Shown piece by piece: positions 1-7,547 of a DNA stretch of 16,310 bases; position 1 is the first letter of the stretch, and each line of letters begins with the position of its first letter. Source of the DNA: Odoribacter sp. UBA944 (GTDB taxonomy: Bacteria; Bacteroidota; Bacteroidia; Bacteroidales; Marinifilaceae). Where the stretch lies: NCBI GenBank assembly GCA_002293375.1, contig DBDA01000029.1, forward strand, positions 13,414-29,723, written 5' to 3'. The notes under the pieces are model-generated. The model was not told where the DNA came from and made no database searches. It worked only from the letters and a program-made list of their open reading frames with translations. Position numbers and translations under genes: made by a program.

Positions 1-486
1 AGCCGGATCGTTCCCGCTGCGTTTGATAATCTCTACCGGAAAAGCGAAGTGAAAGGGTATGTACACGACCCCATGGCTGCTATGCTGGGCGGGGTGGCCG
101 GGCATGCCGGGCTGTTTTCGAATGCCACGGACTTGGCCAAAATCATGCAACTCTTTCTGAACGGGGGAAGTTATGGAGGTGACCGGTTCTTTTCCCCGGA
201 GACGGTCCGCCTCTTTACGAATCGCTGCCGGGACAACCGGAGAGGTTTGGGGTTCGATAAACCGGAAACCGACCCCGATAAGATCAGCCCGACCTGCACA
301 TCCGCACCGGCCTCCAGTTTCGGGCACACCGGATTTACCGGCACCATGGTCTGGGCAGATCCGGACAACCAATTGGTTTACATTTTTTTATCCAACCGGA
401 CTTACCCCGACGAATTCAACGGAAAACTTAGCGAAGAGCATGTCCGCACCCGGATCCAGGGAACGATCTATCGCTCCCTGAAATAA
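1..486 (+). CDS. Serine beta-lactamase-like domain, C-terminal part (probably of a GH3/beta-lactamase fusion)
   Basis: The frame is open from the first base of the window, so this is the 3' end of a longer gene; an internal GTG at position 49 is not a credible start. The visible 161 residues contain a conserved stretch with the segment GGVAGHAGLFS and, near the end, an HTGFTGT motif (His codon at 325-327), which corresponds to the third active-site box (KTG/HTG) of class C beta-lactamases and related esterases and D-aminopeptidases. The nucleophile (SxxK) and YxN boxes would lie upstream. In Bacteroidales, sequences of this flavour commonly form the C-terminal half of proteins of about 1000 residues with an N-terminal glycoside hydrolase family 3 domain, thought to act on cell-wall or N-acetylglucosamine glycans; that assignment is inference because the GH3 half is outside the window. 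A stand-alone exported serine hydrolase is the alternative. Confidence 0.8.
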   Translation, partial: SRIVPAAFDNLYRKSEVKGYVHDPMAAMLGGVAGHAGLFSNATDLAKIMQLFLNGGSYGGDRFFSPETVRLFTNRCRDNRRGLGFDKPETDPDKISPTCTSAPASSFGHTGFTGTMVWADPDNQLVYIFLSNRTYPDEFNGKLSEEHVRTRIQGTIYRSLK

Positions 487-506
487 AGAATTTTATCCTT
501 AATTTT

Positions 507-540
507 TTCGTGGTTTTATCCGGGAAAAAAGATACTTTTG
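507..540 (+). promoter_or_regulatory. Candidate Bacteroidetes-type promoter for the frdCAB-manA operon
   Basis: The octamer tacttttg at 533-540 is an exact match to the Bacteroidetes -7 element TAnnTTTG and lies about 50 nt before the frdC start. The T-rich run at about 507-517 sits where the -33 box should be but contains no clean TTTG, so the -33 half is weak. It is the only match I noticed in the 102-nt gap between the upstream gene and frdC, which fits with transcription of the operon starting here. The transcription start would be near 547. Confidence 0.5.
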
Positions 541-588
541 CACGAGTGAAAAGATGTTTTACACCAATGCAAATAATCTATTGAAATC

Positions 589-1281
589 ATGAGTAATTTC
601 TTGACCTCTTCCATCGGGAAAAAAGTCGTTATGAGCCTTTCGGGACTTTTCCTGATCATGTTTCTGTGCGTACATCTGGCACTGAATTTATTGCTGATCT
701 TTGACAACAGCGGAGAGTTGTTTAACCACGGCGCCCATTTTATGGCTACCAATCCGCTGATCAAGATCGTTGAGCCGGTGCTGGCCCTTGGTTTTATCAT
801 TCACATGGTTTGGGCCTGCGTACTTACCGTGCAGAACCAAAAGGCGCGTCCGTCCGGTTATAAGAAAAGTTCCCAGAGTGGAAATGCTACCTGGCCGTCC
901 CGCAACATGTTTATTCTGGGAGGGGTGATCCTGATCTTTCTCGGGATCCACCTGTACAATTTCTGGTGGAATATCAAATTCCCGGAACTCGGAACACCTC
1001 TGTCTATGATCGAGATCGACGGTGTGGAGATGGAAGATACCTATACCCTGGTTGTCGGACTGTTCCGCTCCAGTATCTGCTATTGCCTGCTCTATATTCT
1101 GGGCGCCATTTTCCTGGGCTTGCACCTCTCTCACGGCTTCTGGTCGGCTTTCCAATCCATCGGGTTCAGCAATCAGATCTGGCGGAAACGGCTGGAATTC
1201 GTAGCGTACCTCTTCGCCGTGGTGATCGGCGCAGGATTTGCCATTATACCGGTCTACTTTCTGGTAGGGCTTGGAAATTAA
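589..1281 (+). CDS. frdC: Succinate dehydrogenase/fumarate reductase cytochrome b subunit (b558 family)
   Basis: This 230-residue integral membrane protein anchors the fumarate reductase (or succinate dehydrogenase) complex and passes electrons between menaquinol and the FrdAB subunits through two b hemes. Five hydrophobic helices can be read at about residues 14-38, 57-81, 107-127, 153-181 and 203-228. Histidines placed within or at the ends of these helices (His29, His72, His121, His179, His182) are the likely heme ligands of the di-heme b558 family. The length and the five-helix layout match the Bacillus/Bacteroidetes type B anchor rather than the separate C and D anchors of E. coli. It is the first gene of frdC-frdA-frdB, 28 nt before frdA. 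No Shine-Dalgarno sequence is visible, as is usual in this phylum. In an anaerobic Bacteroidales host the physiological direction is most likely fumarate reduction. Confidence 0.93.
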   Translation: MSNFLTSSIGKKVVMSLSGLFLIMFLCVHLALNLLLIFDNSGELFNHGAHFMATNPLIKIVEPVLALGFIIHMVWACVLTVQNQKARPSGYKKSSQSGNATWPSRNMFILGGVILIFLGIHLYNFWWNIKFPELGTPLSMIEIDGVEMEDTYTLVVGLFRSSICYCLLYILGAIFLGLHLSHGFWSAFQSIGFSNQIWRKRLEFVAYLFAVVIGAGFAIIPVYFLVGLGN

Positions 1282-1309
1282 TCAGTCAGTAATATAAAAA
1301 AATAACGAT

Positions 1310-3250
1310 ATGTCAGTGTTAGATGCAAAAATACCGGCCGGCCCGCTAAAGGACAAATGGGCGAACCACAAAGCCCACATCCATGTTGTCAGCCCGGCGA
1401 ATAAGAAGAAATTGGATGTTATTATTGTCGGTACCGGTTTGGCGGGTGGCTCTGCCGCCGCCAGTCTGGCCGAACTGGGATACAATGTGACCGCGTTCTG
1501 TTACCAGGATTCTCCCCGCCGCGCCCACTCTATTGCTGCACAGGGAGGGATTAACGCCGCCAAGAACTACCCCAATGATAATGACTCTGTTTTTCGCCTG
1601 TTCTACGAAACGGTCAAGGGGGGCGACTACCGCGCCCGCGAAGCCAATGTATACCGTATGGCGGAAGTGAGCGGCGCTATTATTGACCAGTGTGTGGCGC
1701 AAGGGGTTCCGTTCGCCCGTGATTACGGCGGTCTGCTGGACAACCGTTCGTTCGGGGGAGCTTTGGTAAGCCGTACGTTCTACGCCCGGGGACAGACCGG
1801 TCAACAGTTGTTGCTGGGGTGTTATTCGGCCCTGAACCGCCAGATCCAAAAAGGAAAGGTGAAGGTGATGGACCGCTACGAAGTGTTGGATGTGGTGGTG
1901 GTGGACGGAAAGGCGCGGGGTGTGATTGCCCGCGACCTGACGACCGGCCGGATCGAGCGTTTCGGAGCGCATGCCGTGGTGCTGGCGACCGGCGGGTACG
2001 GGAATGTATTTTTCCTTTCGACCAACGCTATGGGGTGCAACGGAAGCGCTGCCTGGCATGCGTACAAAAGAGGAGCGTTTTTTGGCAATCCCTGTTTTGT
2101 GCAGATCCACCCGACCTGTATTCCCGTGCACGGAGAGCAGCAGAGCAAACTGACACTGATGTCGGAGTCCCTGCGGAACGACGGCCGGGTGTGGGTGCCT
2201 AAAAAGATCGAAGACGCGCAGAAATTGCAGGCCGGCACCTTGAACCCGAATGATATTCCGGACGAAGATCGCGATTTTTACCTGGAACGCCGCTACCCCG
2301 CTTTCGGGAATCTGGTCCCCCGCGATGTAGCATCCAGGGCCGCCAAGGAGCGGTGCGACGCCGGCTTCGGGGTCAACAACACCGGTAAAGCGGTATTTCT
2401 GGATTTCAAGTATGCTATTCAGCAATTGGGACGGGAGACTATCGAGAAACGCTATGGCAACCTGTTCCAGATGTACGAAAAGATCACGGCCGTGGATCCG
2501 TACCACAACCCGATGATGATCTATCCGGCCATCCACTACTCCATGGGCGGGCTGTGGGTGGATTACAACCTGATGACCACTGTTCCGGGTCTGTACGCCA
2601 TCGGCGAGTGTAATTTCTCCGACCACGGGGCTAATCGCCTCGGCGCTTCGGCCCTGATGCAGGGGTTGGCCGACGGGTATTTCATTTTGCCTTACACCAT
2701 CGGTGATTATCTGGCAAAGGATATTCAAACCCCGAAGATCAATACACAGACCCCGGAGTTCGAGCAGGCGGAAAAAGAGGTGATGGAGCGCCTGAAAAAG
2801 CTGTACGATATCAAGGGTACCAAATCCCCGGATCATTTTCACAAGCACTTGGGACACATTATGTGGGATTACATCGGTATGGCCCGGGAAGAGAAGGGGT
2901 TGGAAAAGGCGATCGGGATGATCGCCGACCTGAAAGAGGAGTTCTACAAGGAGTTGCGCGTGACGGGAGAGTTCTCGGCCATGAACAACGAGTTGGAGAA
3001 GGCCTCCCGTGTTGCCGATTTTATCGAATTGGCCGCCCTGATGGCCCGGGACGCCCTGGACCGGAAAGAGTCCTGCGGAGGACACTTTCGCCTAGAGTCT
3101 TCCACCGAAGAGGGGGAAGCCAAACGGGACGATGAGCACTACAAATACGTTTCCGTATGGGAGTACGAGGGAGAGGAGAAAGCGCCCAAGCTCCACAAGG
3201 AAGAGTTGGTATTTGAAAATGTAGAACTGGCACAACGCTCTTATAAATAA
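1310..3250 (+). CDS. frdA: Fumarate reductase/succinate dehydrogenase flavoprotein subunit
   Basis: This 646-residue catalytic subunit interconverts fumarate and succinate using covalently bound FAD on the cytoplasmic face of the membrane. The dinucleotide-binding motif GTGLAG is at residues 41-46. The segment RRAHSIAAQGG places His73 where the flavin is attached covalently in this family. PRD with Arg338 corresponds to the proposed proton-shuttling arginine, and the HYSMGG segment (His409) and GANRLGAS (Arg443) match substrate- and FAD-binding positions. Length and sequence style fit the B. subtilis-like type B subfamily. It lies between frdC (28 nt upstream) and frdB (34 nt downstream) in one operon. 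Neither a frameshift nor a missing catalytic residue was seen. Reductase versus dehydrogenase direction cannot be told from sequence; frd naming is based on the likely anaerobic lifestyle. Confidence 0.96.
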   Translation: MSVLDAKIPAGPLKDKWANHKAHIHVVSPANKKKLDVIIVGTGLAGGSAAASLAELGYNVTAFCYQDSPRRAHSIAAQGGINAAKNYPNDNDSVFRLFYETVKGGDYRAREANVYRMAEVSGAIIDQCVAQGVPFARDYGGLLDNRSFGGALVSRTFYARGQTGQQLLLGCYSALNRQIQKGKVKVMDRYEVLDVVVVDGKARGVIARDLTTGRIERFGAHAVVLATGGYGNVFFLSTNAMGCNGSAAWHAYKRGAFFGNPCFVQIHPTCIPVHGEQQSKLTLMSESLRNDGRVWVPKKIEDAQKLQAGTLNPNDIPDEDRDFYLERRYPAFGNLVPRDVASRAAKERCDAGFGVNNTGKAVFLDFKYAIQQLGRETIEKRYGNLFQMYEKITAVDPYHNPMMIYPAIHYSMGGLWVDYNLMTTVPGLYAIGECNFSDHGANRLGASALMQGLADGYFILPYTIGDYLAKDIQTPKINTQTPEFEQAEKEVMERLKKLYDIKGTKSPDHFHKHLGHIMWDYIGMAREEKGLEKAIGMIADLKEEFYKELRVTGEFSAMNNELEKASRVADFIELAALMARDALDRKESCGGHFRLESSTEEGEAKRDDEHYKYVSVWEYEGEEKAPKLHKEELVFENVELAQRSYK

Positions 3251-3253
3251 TCT

Positions 3254-3266
3254 ACCGGCTACCGGT
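3254..3266. repeat. Short perfect inverted repeat between frdA and frdB
   Basis: ACCGG-CTA-CCGGT forms a perfect 5-bp stem with a 3-nt loop directly after the frdA stop. It lacks a following T-run, so it is unlikely to be a terminator. It might act as a small intercistronic RNA hairpin, or be coincidence in GC-rich sequence. Confidence 0.3.
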
Positions 3267-3284
3267 CATTTAATCCGAAATGTT

Positions 3285-4046
3285 ATGGCAGACACGATAT
3301 TAAAAGAACTGACATTGAAAATATGGCGCCAGAAAGACGCCAAATCCAAAGGCGGCTTTGAGACTTACAAAGTCCGCGACATCTCTACCGGCACCTCTTT
3401 TCTGGAGATGCTGGACATTCTGAACGAACAGTTGGTAAGTGAAAACAGGGAACCGGTGGCGTTTGACCACGATTGCCGGGAAGGGATCTGCGGAACGTGC
3501 AGCCTTTTTATCGACGGGCGCGCCCACGGGCCGGACGACGATGTGACGACCTGCCAGCTCCACATGCGGCGTTTTAAGGAGGGGGCGACCATTACCATCG
3601 AACCCTGGAGAAGCGGGGCTTTCCCGGTGATCAAAGACCTGATCGTGGACCGTCACGCCTTTGAAAAGATCCAGCAGGCCGGCGGGTACGTTTCGGTCAA
3701 TACCGGCGGAGTGCCGGACGGGAACACCATTCCGATTGCCAACGACAAGGCGGAGGAGGCGATGGACGCCGCCGCCTGCATCGGGTGCGGCGCCTGTGTG
3801 GCTACCTGTAAGAACTCCTCCGCTATGTTGTACGTAGCTGCCAAGGTTTCCCAGTTCGCCCTGTTGCCACAGGGAAAAATAGAAGCTGCCCGGCGCGCCA
3901 AGGCGATGGTGGCCAAAATGGATGAATTGGGCTTTGGGAATTGCACCAACACAGGCGCTTGCGAATCGGAGTGCCCCAAAAGTATCTCCATTGAGCACAT
4001 TGCCCGCCTGAACCGGGAGTACATCAAGGCTAAATTGAAAGATTGA
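3285..4046 (+). CDS. frdB: Fumarate reductase/succinate dehydrogenase iron-sulfur subunit
   Basis: This 253-residue subunit carries the chain of iron-sulfur clusters that moves electrons between the cytochrome b anchor and the FAD of FrdA. The N-terminal ferredoxin-like domain has Cys64, Cys69, Cys72 and Cys90 for the [2Fe-2S] cluster. The C-terminal domain has CIGCGAC plus Cys175 (Cys165, 168, 171, 175) and a second set Cys220, Cys226 and Cys230 followed by proline, which together would hold the [4Fe-4S] and [3Fe-4S] clusters. All expected ligands are present and the length is normal for the type B enzymes. The stop codon overlaps the next gene in TGATG, so translation of manA is probably coupled to that of frdB. 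Confidence 0.96.
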   Translation: MADTILKELTLKIWRQKDAKSKGGFETYKVRDISTGTSFLEMLDILNEQLVSENREPVAFDHDCREGICGTCSLFIDGRAHGPDDDVTTCQLHMRRFKEGATITIEPWRSGAFPVIKDLIVDRHAFEKIQQAGGYVSVNTGGVPDGNTIPIANDKAEEAMDAAACIGCGACVATCKNSSAMLYVAAKVSQFALLPQGKIEAARRAKAMVAKMDELGFGNCTNTGACESECPKSISIEHIARLNREYIKAKLKD

Positions 4047-5020
4047 TGCTCTACCCCCTGAAATTCACTCCCATTCTGAAACAGGTTATCTGGGGCGGCC
4101 GGAAATTGGCGTACAAAAGCCAATATCCGGAACGGGAGGTGTCTATCGGGGAGAGTTGGGAAATTTCCGGCGTACAGGAGAATCTTTCGGTAGTCAGCGA
4201 GGGGTTTTTAGCCGGAAATAATCTGGAAGAGTTGATTGAGGTGTATATGGGTGAGTTGGTCGGCGACAAGGTGTACGAAAAGTTCGGCGTTGAATTTCCG
4301 CTACTGATCAAGTACATCGACGCCTGTCAGGACCTCTCTATCCAGGTGCATCCAAACGACACCGTCGCCAAAGAGCGGCACAACGCTTACGGGAAGACGG
4401 AGATGTGGTATGTGGCGGATGCGGAGTCGGATGCCCATCTGTTGATCGGCTTCAACAAAGAGAGCGGCAAAAGCGAATACCTGGATAAATTGCAGAGCAA
4501 CACCCTTCCGGAGATCCTCCGCTCGGAGGCCGTCCGGAAGGGTGATTGCTTTTTTATACCGGCCGGCACCGTACATGCCATCTGCAAAGGGTGTTTTATC
4601 GCGGAGATCCAACAAACCTCCGACATTACGTACCGGTTGTACGATTACGGCCGGACGGACAAGGAGGGAAACACCCGGGAATTGCATACGGAACTGGCAA
4701 CGGATGTGATTGATTTCCGGAAACAGGAAGCGGGGGCCATTCGCCCGGCCGGAACGCCGAACCGTACCGAAGAGTTGGTTTCGTGCGACTATTTTACCAC
4801 CAATTACCTCCGCTTTGACCGGGAGGTTGAAAAGGAGTATTTCGACTTGGATTCTTTCGTGATCTACATGTGCCTGGAGGGGAGTTTTACCCTCGTCTAC
4901 GACACAGACAAGAGCGTTCCTGTGCAAAAGGGGGAAACCGTGCTGCTGCCTGCCGTTCTGAAAACGATCTTTCTGCTTCCCACCGCTGCCTGCGAACTTT
5001 TGGAGATCTACATCCGCTGA
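4046..5020 (+). CDS. manA: Mannose-6-phosphate isomerase, class I (zinc-dependent)
   Basis: The enzyme interconverts fructose-6-phosphate and mannose-6-phosphate in the cytoplasm, opening the way to GDP-mannose and from it GDP-fucose, or letting mannose enter glycolysis. I chose the ATG at 4046, which overlaps the frdB stop (TGATG); a TTG one codon earlier is possible but less likely. With this start the protein has 324 residues, the size of the short Firmicutes/Bacteroidetes form. Zinc ligands are visible as Gln100 and His102 in IQVHPND, Glu119 in KTEMW and His177 in PAGTVHAI; Arg197 in TYRLYDYGR is the likely catalytic arginine. Its place as fourth gene of the fumarate reductase operon is unexpected functionally. 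Its 3' end lies 15 nt from the convergent rfbB gene. Confidence 0.92.
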   Translation: MLYPLKFTPILKQVIWGGRKLAYKSQYPEREVSIGESWEISGVQENLSVVSEGFLAGNNLEELIEVYMGELVGDKVYEKFGVEFPLLIKYIDACQDLSIQVHPNDTVAKERHNAYGKTEMWYVADAESDAHLLIGFNKESGKSEYLDKLQSNTLPEILRSEAVRKGDCFFIPAGTVHAICKGCFIAEIQQTSDITYRLYDYGRTDKEGNTRELHTELATDVIDFRKQEAGAIRPAGTPNRTEELVSCDYFTTNYLRFDREVEKEYFDLDSFVIYMCLEGSFTLVYDTDKSVPVQKGETVLLPAVLKTIFLLPTAACELLEIYIR

Positions 5021-5035
5021 TCCCGCGGTTAGCCT

Positions 5036-6085
5036 CTATTCGTACATCTTTTGGTAATAGTCCCTGTACACTCCGCTCGTTACCTGGTCCAACCACTCCT
5101 GGTTTTCCAGATACCATTTGACGGTCTTTTCTATCCCTTCTTCAAACTGTAACGAGGGTGACCAACCCAACTCTTTGTGTAGTTTTGAAGAATCAATCGC
5201 ATAACGTAAATCATGACCGGCCCGATCGGTTACGTAGGTAATCAGTTTTTCCGAACTGCCCTCCGGACGCCCCAACAAACGGTCCGTCACCCGGATCAAC
5301 ACCCGGATCAAGTCGATGTTTTTCCATTCGTTGAATCCGCCGATGTTGTAGGTATCGCCTACTTTTCCCTGGTGGAAGATCAAATCGATGGCTCCGGCGT
5401 GGTCTTCCACGAACAACCAATCCCGCACATTTTCCCCCTTTCCATATACCGGAAGCGGCTTGTTGTGCCGGATGTTGTTGATAAACAAGGGGATCAATTT
5501 TTCGGGAAATTGGTAGGAACCGTAATTGTTGGAACAATTGGATATCTTGACGGGCAGTCCGTAGGTATCGTGATACGCCCGGACAAAATGGTCGGAAGAG
5601 GCTTTCGAGGCGGAATAGGGAGAGTGGGGATCGTATTTGGTCTCTTCCGAAAAAAAGCCACCGCCCGCTTCCAGGGAACCGTACACTTCGTCTGTGGATA
5701 CGTGGTAAAATACCTTCCCTGCCATCTTCCCTTCCCAAGCTAATTTAGCCGCCTGCAGCAGGTTCAGGGTTCCCAACACATTGGTACGGGCAAAAGCAAA
5801 CGGATCTTTTATGGAACGATCGACGTGGCTCTCTGCCGCCAGGTGGATGACACCATCCGGACGATAGTGGGTAAAGAGAGTGTTTACCGCTTCAAAATCA
5901 CATATATCGGCCTTTTCAAACACGTAGTTCGGCTTATCCTCAATGTCTTTTAAGTTGGCCAGATTGCCTGCGTATGTCAATGTATCGAGGTTGATGATTC
6001 TGTATTCCGGATATTTATTGACCATCAATCTGACCAAATGGGATCCGATAAATCCGGCGCCTCCGGTGATGATTATGTTTTTCAT
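5036..6085 (-). CDS. rfbB: dTDP-glucose 4,6-dehydratase
   Basis: RfbB (RmlB) converts dTDP-D-glucose to dTDP-4-dehydro-6-deoxy-D-glucose, the second step of the dTDP-L-rhamnose route, with tightly bound NAD+. The 349-residue protein is an extended short-chain dehydrogenase: the Rossmann motif GGAGFIG is at residues 8-14, the catalytic triplet Thr131-Asp132-Glu133 sits in VSTDEVYG, and the YxxxK pair is Tyr157/Lys161. The length fits the family. It is the last gene of rfbA-rfbC-rfbB, 18 nt after rfbC, and is probably cotranscribed with them. It converges on manA with almost no intervening sequence. Assignment to glucose rather than another dTDP-sugar rests on the adjacent rfbA and rfbC. Confidence 0.95.
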   Translation of the reverse strand: MKNIIITGGAGFIGSHLVRLMVNKYPEYRIINLDTLTYAGNLANLKDIEDKPNYVFEKADICDFEAVNTLFTHYRPDGVIHLAAESHVDRSIKDPFAFARTNVLGTLNLLQAAKLAWEGKMAGKVFYHVSTDEVYGSLEAGGGFFSEETKYDPHSPYSASKASSDHFVRAYHDTYGLPVKISNCSNNYGSYQFPEKLIPLFINNIRHNKPLPVYGKGENVRDWLFVEDHAGAIDLIFHQGKVGDTYNIGGFNEWKNIDLIRVLIRVTDRLLGRPEGSSEKLITYVTDRAGHDLRYAIDSSKLHKELGWSPSLQFEEGIEKTVKWYLENQEWLDQVTSGVYRDYYQKMYE

Positions 6086-6103
6086 TGTGATGATAGTTTG
6101 TGT

Positions 6104-6649
6104 TTAAAATCTATAGGCCTCTTCCAGTGTCCCCAGCTTCAAATCTTTTTCCGATAACACCCTGTTCGCTTCCGGGATCCGCCAATCAATGCCCAACGAC
6201 GGATCGTCGAAACGGATTCCCCCTTCGTGGCCGGGAGCGTAGTAGTTATCGCATTTGTATTGGAAAAGCACTTCGTCGCTCAACACGGCAAAACCGTGCG
6301 CAAAGCCGCGGGGCACAAAGAACTGCCGTTTATTCTCCCCCGACAACTCCACCGCCACATGCCTGCCGAATGTGGGCGATCCCTTCCGCAAGTCCACCGC
6401 CACATCCAACACGGCGCCGGATACCACCCGCACCAATTTGGCCTGGGCGAATTCGCCCCGCTGGTAGTGTAAGCCCCGGAGCACTCCGTAAACAGATCTG
6501 CTTTCGTTGTCCTGCACGAAATGCACCTTTCCCACCTTCTCCTCAAATATCCGCTTCGAAAAACTCTCGAAAAAATAGCCGCGAGCGTCCTGAAATACCT
6601 GTGGTTCTATAATAAAAGCTCCCTGAATTTCCGTTTCAATGATATGCAT
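6104..6649 (-). CDS. rfbC: dTDP-4-dehydrorhamnose 3,5-epimerase
   Basis: RfbC (RmlC) epimerises C3 and C5 of dTDP-4-dehydro-6-deoxy-D-glucose to give dTDP-4-dehydro-L-rhamnose. The product is a single-domain cupin of 181 residues. The signature LRGLHYQ is at residues 57-63 with the catalytic base His61, and the DARGYFFE segment near residue 21 is also typical. The frame is open upstream to 6745, but those 32 extra codons lie inside the end of rfbA and look nothing like an epimerase N-terminus, whereas the ATG at 6649 gives the normal start (MHIIETEIQG). With this start the gene begins 11 nt after the rfbA stop. No rfbD (dTDP-4-dehydrorhamnose reductase) follows. Confidence 0.95.
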   Translation of the reverse strand: MHIIETEIQGAFIIEPQVFQDARGYFFESFSKRIFEEKVGKVHFVQDNESRSVYGVLRGLHYQRGEFAQAKLVRVVSGAVLDVAVDLRKGSPTFGRHVAVELSGENKRQFFVPRGFAHGFAVLSDEVLFQYKCDNYYAPGHEGGIRFDDPSLGIDWRIPEANRVLSEKDLKLGTLEEAYRF

Positions 6650-6660
6650 TACGTTGTGTT

Positions 6661-7530
6661 TTACAACAGGTGCAGCAGATACTGCCCGTATTGGTTTTTT
6701 TTCATCGGTTCCGCGATCTTCTGCAACTTCTCCGCCGTGATCCACCCTTGCTTGTAAGCGATTGCCTCCAGACAGGCCACCTTCAACCCCTGCCGCTTTT
6801 CGATCACCTCTATAAAGGTTGACGCTTCGGACAACGAGTCGTGTGTCCCCGTATCCAACCAGGCAAAACCCCGCCCCAACAACTGTACCTTCAATTCTCC
6901 GTCTTTCAGAAATTCCTGATTGACCGTCGTGATCTCCAACTCCCCTCTGGCGGAGGGCCGGATGCTTTTCGCCACCGAAACCACTTTGTTCGGGTAAAAG
7001 TAAAGCCCTGTCACTGCATAGTTCGATCTGGGATTTGCCGGTTTCTCCTCGATGCTGAGTACGTTGCCCGCTTCGTCAAATTCCGCCACCCCGTACCGTT
7101 CCGGATCGCTGACATAGTACCCGAATACCGTTGCTTTGCGCTCCTCCTCCGCACTCCGTACCGCCTCCTTCAACATCTTGGTGAAGCCCTGCCCGGAAAA
7201 GATATTATCGCCTAAAACCAAACAGGCCGGATCATTGCCGATGAATTTCTCGCCAATGATAAAAGCCTGCGCCAATCCATCCGGACTGGGTTGCTCGGCA
7301 TACTCAAAACGCACGCCGAAATCGGAACCGTCACCCAACAAGCGCCTGAAACCGGGCAGATCGTCCGGGGTGGAGATGATCAGGATCTCCCGGATGCCGG
7401 CCAGCATCAGTACCGAAATGGGGTAATAGACCATCGGCTTGTCAAATATCGGTATCAACTGTTTGCTGATCCCTTTGGTTATCGGATACAGGCGGGTACC
7501 CGATCCTCCGGCCAAAACTATTCCTTTCAT
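6661..7530 (-). CDS. rfbA: Glucose-1-phosphate thymidylyltransferase
   Basis: RfbA (RmlA) makes dTDP-D-glucose from dTTP and glucose-1-phosphate, the committed step to dTDP-linked 6-deoxysugars, and is usually feedback-inhibited by dTDP-rhamnose. The 289-residue protein has the nucleotidyltransferase signature GGSGTRLYPIT at residues 8-18, the sugar-phosphate/metal region with LVLGDN (Asp108), and the late WLDTGTHDSL motif. Length is typical. It is the first of the three rfb genes and lies only 17 nt downstream of an AAA ATPase gene on the same strand, too little room for a promoter of its own, so the rfb genes are probably read through from upstream or from a promoter inside the ATPase gene. 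Confidence 0.96.
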   Translation of the reverse strand: MKGIVLAGGSGTRLYPITKGISKQLIPIFDKPMVYYPISVLMLAGIREILIISTPDDLPGFRRLLGDGSDFGVRFEYAEQPSPDGLAQAFIIGEKFIGNDPACLVLGDNIFSGQGFTKMLKEAVRSAEEERKATVFGYYVSDPERYGVAEFDEAGNVLSIEEKPANPRSNYAVTGLYFYPNKVVSVAKSIRPSARGELEITTVNQEFLKDGELKVQLLGRGFAWLDTGTHDSLSEASTFIEVIEKRQGLKVACLEAIAYKQGWITAEKLQKIAEPMKKNQYGQYLLHLL

Positions 7531-7547
7531 TCGTTGTATTTTTTTCG

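Noticed and set aside
487..510. Possible terminator after the beta-lactamase-domain gene
   Set aside because: There is a T-run at 503-508 but no convincing stem before it.
1346..3085. Long minus-strand open frame of 579 codons opposite frdA
   Set aside because: It is a GC-rich antisense shadow of frdA: its product has no recognisable domain, while the plus frame carries all flavoprotein motifs.
6650..6745. Upstream extension of rfbC inside rfbA
   Set aside because: The extra 32 residues overlap the end of rfbA and precede the normal epimerase N-terminus at 6649.
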